From the NCBI GenBank assembly GCA_003022085.1, contig PXQK01000061.1, positions 1 to 6,440 on the forward strand: a stretch of DNA of 6,440 bases, given 5' to 3'. Below the pieces are notes generated by a model, which made no database searches, had not been told where the DNA came from, and worked only from the letters and a program-made list of their open reading frames with translations. The stretch is from Halobacteriales archaeon QH_10_65_19. GTDB taxonomy: Archaea > Halobacteriota > Halobacteria > Halobacteriales > Haloarculaceae. Of this stretch, positions 5,911 to 6,440 are shown in pieces; within the stretch, counting starts at the first letter, position 1, and every line of letters starts with the position of its first letter. Both the position numbers and the translations under genes were made by a program.

Positions 5911-5930
5911 TGCATTAAAATTGATGCAAT
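5909..5930. promoter_or_regulatory. Palindrome over the HTH gene start, candidate operator
   Basis: Perfect 7-bp arms attgcat (5909-5915) and atgcaat (5924-5930) flank an 8-nt AT-rich core, taaaattg, in which two further base pairs are symmetric. The left arm overlaps the start codon of the minus-strand HTH gene. It lies at the transcription start predicted from the TATA-like box at 5939-5946, a position where a bound dimer would block initiation. Binding by the HTH protein itself is inference. Confidence 0.5.
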
Positions 5931-5938
5931 CCCCCGCA

Positions 5939-5946
5939 GTAATAGT
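5939..5946 (-). promoter_or_regulatory. TATA-like box for the HTH gene
   Basis: On the minus strand this reads actattac, centred about 32 nt before the ATG at 5910. A transcription start about 25 nt downstream would fall inside the palindrome at 5909-5930, giving a very short leader. Confidence 0.4.
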
Positions 5947-5967
5947 TGGGATAAGGCGTTTCTGCCG

Positions 5968-6024
5968 TCCGACGGCCGCTATCAGTCGGTCGGATAACGT
6001 CCTGGCAGACTTCCGCAAGGACGT
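5968..6024. repeat. Two short inverted repeats in the HTH/DUF371 gap
   Basis: tccgac (5968-5973) pairs with gtcgga (5989-5994), and acgtcct (5997-6003) pairs with aggacgt (6018-6024), giving two consecutive hairpin-capable units in noncoding DNA. Together with the palindrome and the MITE-like element they account for most of the 294-nt gap 5911-6204, where I see no convincing gene. Their role is unknown and they may be chance pairs. Confidence 0.3.
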
Positions 6025-6064
6025 GGAACGACACACACGCTACGCTGTCTCCAACTCGCCACAC

Positions 6065-6178
6065 TCATACTGTCGGACGTGAGTACGTGAAGATCTCTAC
6101 CCCGGAATCGTGCTGAAACGCGTGAATACGCCGGTTTGTGTGTCTTGCCATTCCACAGAATCACGTCCGACAGTATCA
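6065..6178. mobile_element. MITE-like element with 15-bp terminal inverted repeats
   Basis: tactgtcggacgtga (6068-6082) and its exact reverse complement (6161-6175) bound a 108-bp segment. A TCA triplet directly flanks each end (6065-6067 and 6176-6178), as a 3-bp target duplication would. The 78-bp interior is about 51% GC, lower than the neighbouring genes, and holds no open reading frame of note. A transposase-less miniature element moved in trans is the simplest reading; a TNA-type 3-bp duplication is known for some IS5-family members (IS1031 group), so such a parent is possible. The alternative is a pair of inverted regulator sites before the DUF371 gene, whose start lies 26 nt beyond the right triplet. 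The right end would supply the bases at the expected TATA position (agtatca). Confidence 0.5.
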
Positions 6179-6204
6179 ACACCAACAGTCGACAACCCAA
6201 GCAC

Positions 6205-6440
6205 ATGACACACCGGGAGACGGTACGGGCAAGCGGTCACGAGAACGTCACCGCCGAGCACGCGAGCACGTTCGAGGTGACCAGCGACGAGTTCCTGACG
6301 CCGGCCGGCGACTGTATCCTCGCCGTCGGGGCCGACCGCACCCCTGCCGACTTCGCTGAGCCGTTCATCGAGGCCTGCCGGCACCACGACGCAACGATCA
6401 CAGTCAGCCTCGAAGCCGACACCTACACCGACCGGATTGA
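6205..6440 (+). CDS. DUF371 protein, 5' part
   Basis: The first 78 codons of a gene that runs off the right edge. The protein opens MTHRETVRASGHENVTAEHASTF in two conserved stretches: SGHENVTAEH (10-19, with H12 and H19), then TFEVTSDEFLTPAGDC (22-37) and ILAVGADRTPADF. This is the signature of the archaeal DUF371 family (PF04027), whose members are usually about 140 residues, so roughly half is present. Biochemical function is unknown. The conserved His and the GDC cysteine could form a metal or active site, which is inference. The ATG at 6205 is placed directly before the conserved block. No strong TATA-like box is visible: the expected position falls at the right end of the MITE-like element, with only a weak agtatca there. 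Confidence 0.88.
   Translation, partial: MTHRETVRASGHENVTAEHASTFEVTSDEFLTPAGDCILAVGADRTPADFAEPFIEACRHHDATITVSLEADTYTDRI

Noticed and set aside
5380..5997. 205-codon plus-strand open frame after aIF1A
   Set aside because: It overlaps the aIF1A 3' end, the hairpin cluster and the whole HTH gene on the other strand, with no recognisable domain.
5924..6082. Possible 52-codon plus-strand gene (MQSPAVIVGIRRF) between the HTH gene and DUF371
   Set aside because: The composition is Arg-rich and non-acidic, there is no promoter at suitable spacing, the start lies inside the palindrome and the stop lies inside the left repeat of the MITE-like element.
1..6440. CRISPR array, rRNA, complete insertion sequence or defence cluster
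   Set aside because: I found no regularly spaced repeats, no rRNA or tRNA signature, and no transposase, nuclease or helicase gene on either strand.

Overview
This window reads as a piece of a haloarchaeal (Halobacteria) chromosome. The DNA is GC-rich and most soluble products are Asp/Glu-rich with few Lys. The gene families are archaeal: type II 3-dehydroquinate synthase, archease, aIF1A and DUF371. Most genes have an AT-rich TATA-like box about 25-30 nt before the start codon and no Shine-Dalgarno sequence at usual spacing, which points to leaderless transcripts.

Layout from left to right. A short ribbon-helix-helix protein (62-229, +) precedes an archaeal-type 3-dehydroquinate synthase (319-1502, +) that is broken near 757 by a deletion and frameshift. 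Its stop codon abuts the stop of a convergent membrane/zinc-ribbon protein (1503-1925, -), which lies downstream of archease (1979-2389, -), the RtcB tRNA-ligase activator. Divergent from archease is a GNAT acetyltransferase (2539-3027, +). Next comes a minus-strand pair: a Tat-exported CapA-like metallophosphatase lipoprotein (3744-4979, -) followed by a polytopic membrane protein (3055-3705, or from 3747 if a GTG overlapping the upstream stop is used). Divergent from the CapA-like gene is translation initiation factor aIF1A (5118-5402, +). A small HTH protein (5566-5910, -) converges on aIF1A. The window ends inside a DUF371 gene (6205 to the edge, +).

Most genes are ordinary chromosomal housekeeping or conserved-hypothetical genes, and I do not see a multi-gene defence or mobile system. 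The unexplained structure is in the gaps. Between aIF1A and the HTH gene is an 87-nt cloverleaf-like self-complementary segment: three consecutive tight hairpins closed by an 8-bp outer stem (5442-5528). A 22-bp near-palindrome covers the HTH gene's start codon (5909-5930). A MITE-like 108-bp element with perfect 15-bp terminal inverted repeats and flanking TCA triplets (6065-6178) sits 26 nt before the DUF371 start. The broken shikimate-pathway gene is the main oddity in coding sequence.

Functional links between neighbours are weak. Archease and aIF1A belong to RNA processing and translation, and the CapA-like protein and membrane protein are both envelope-associated and probably co-transcribed. 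The rest look like independent units.
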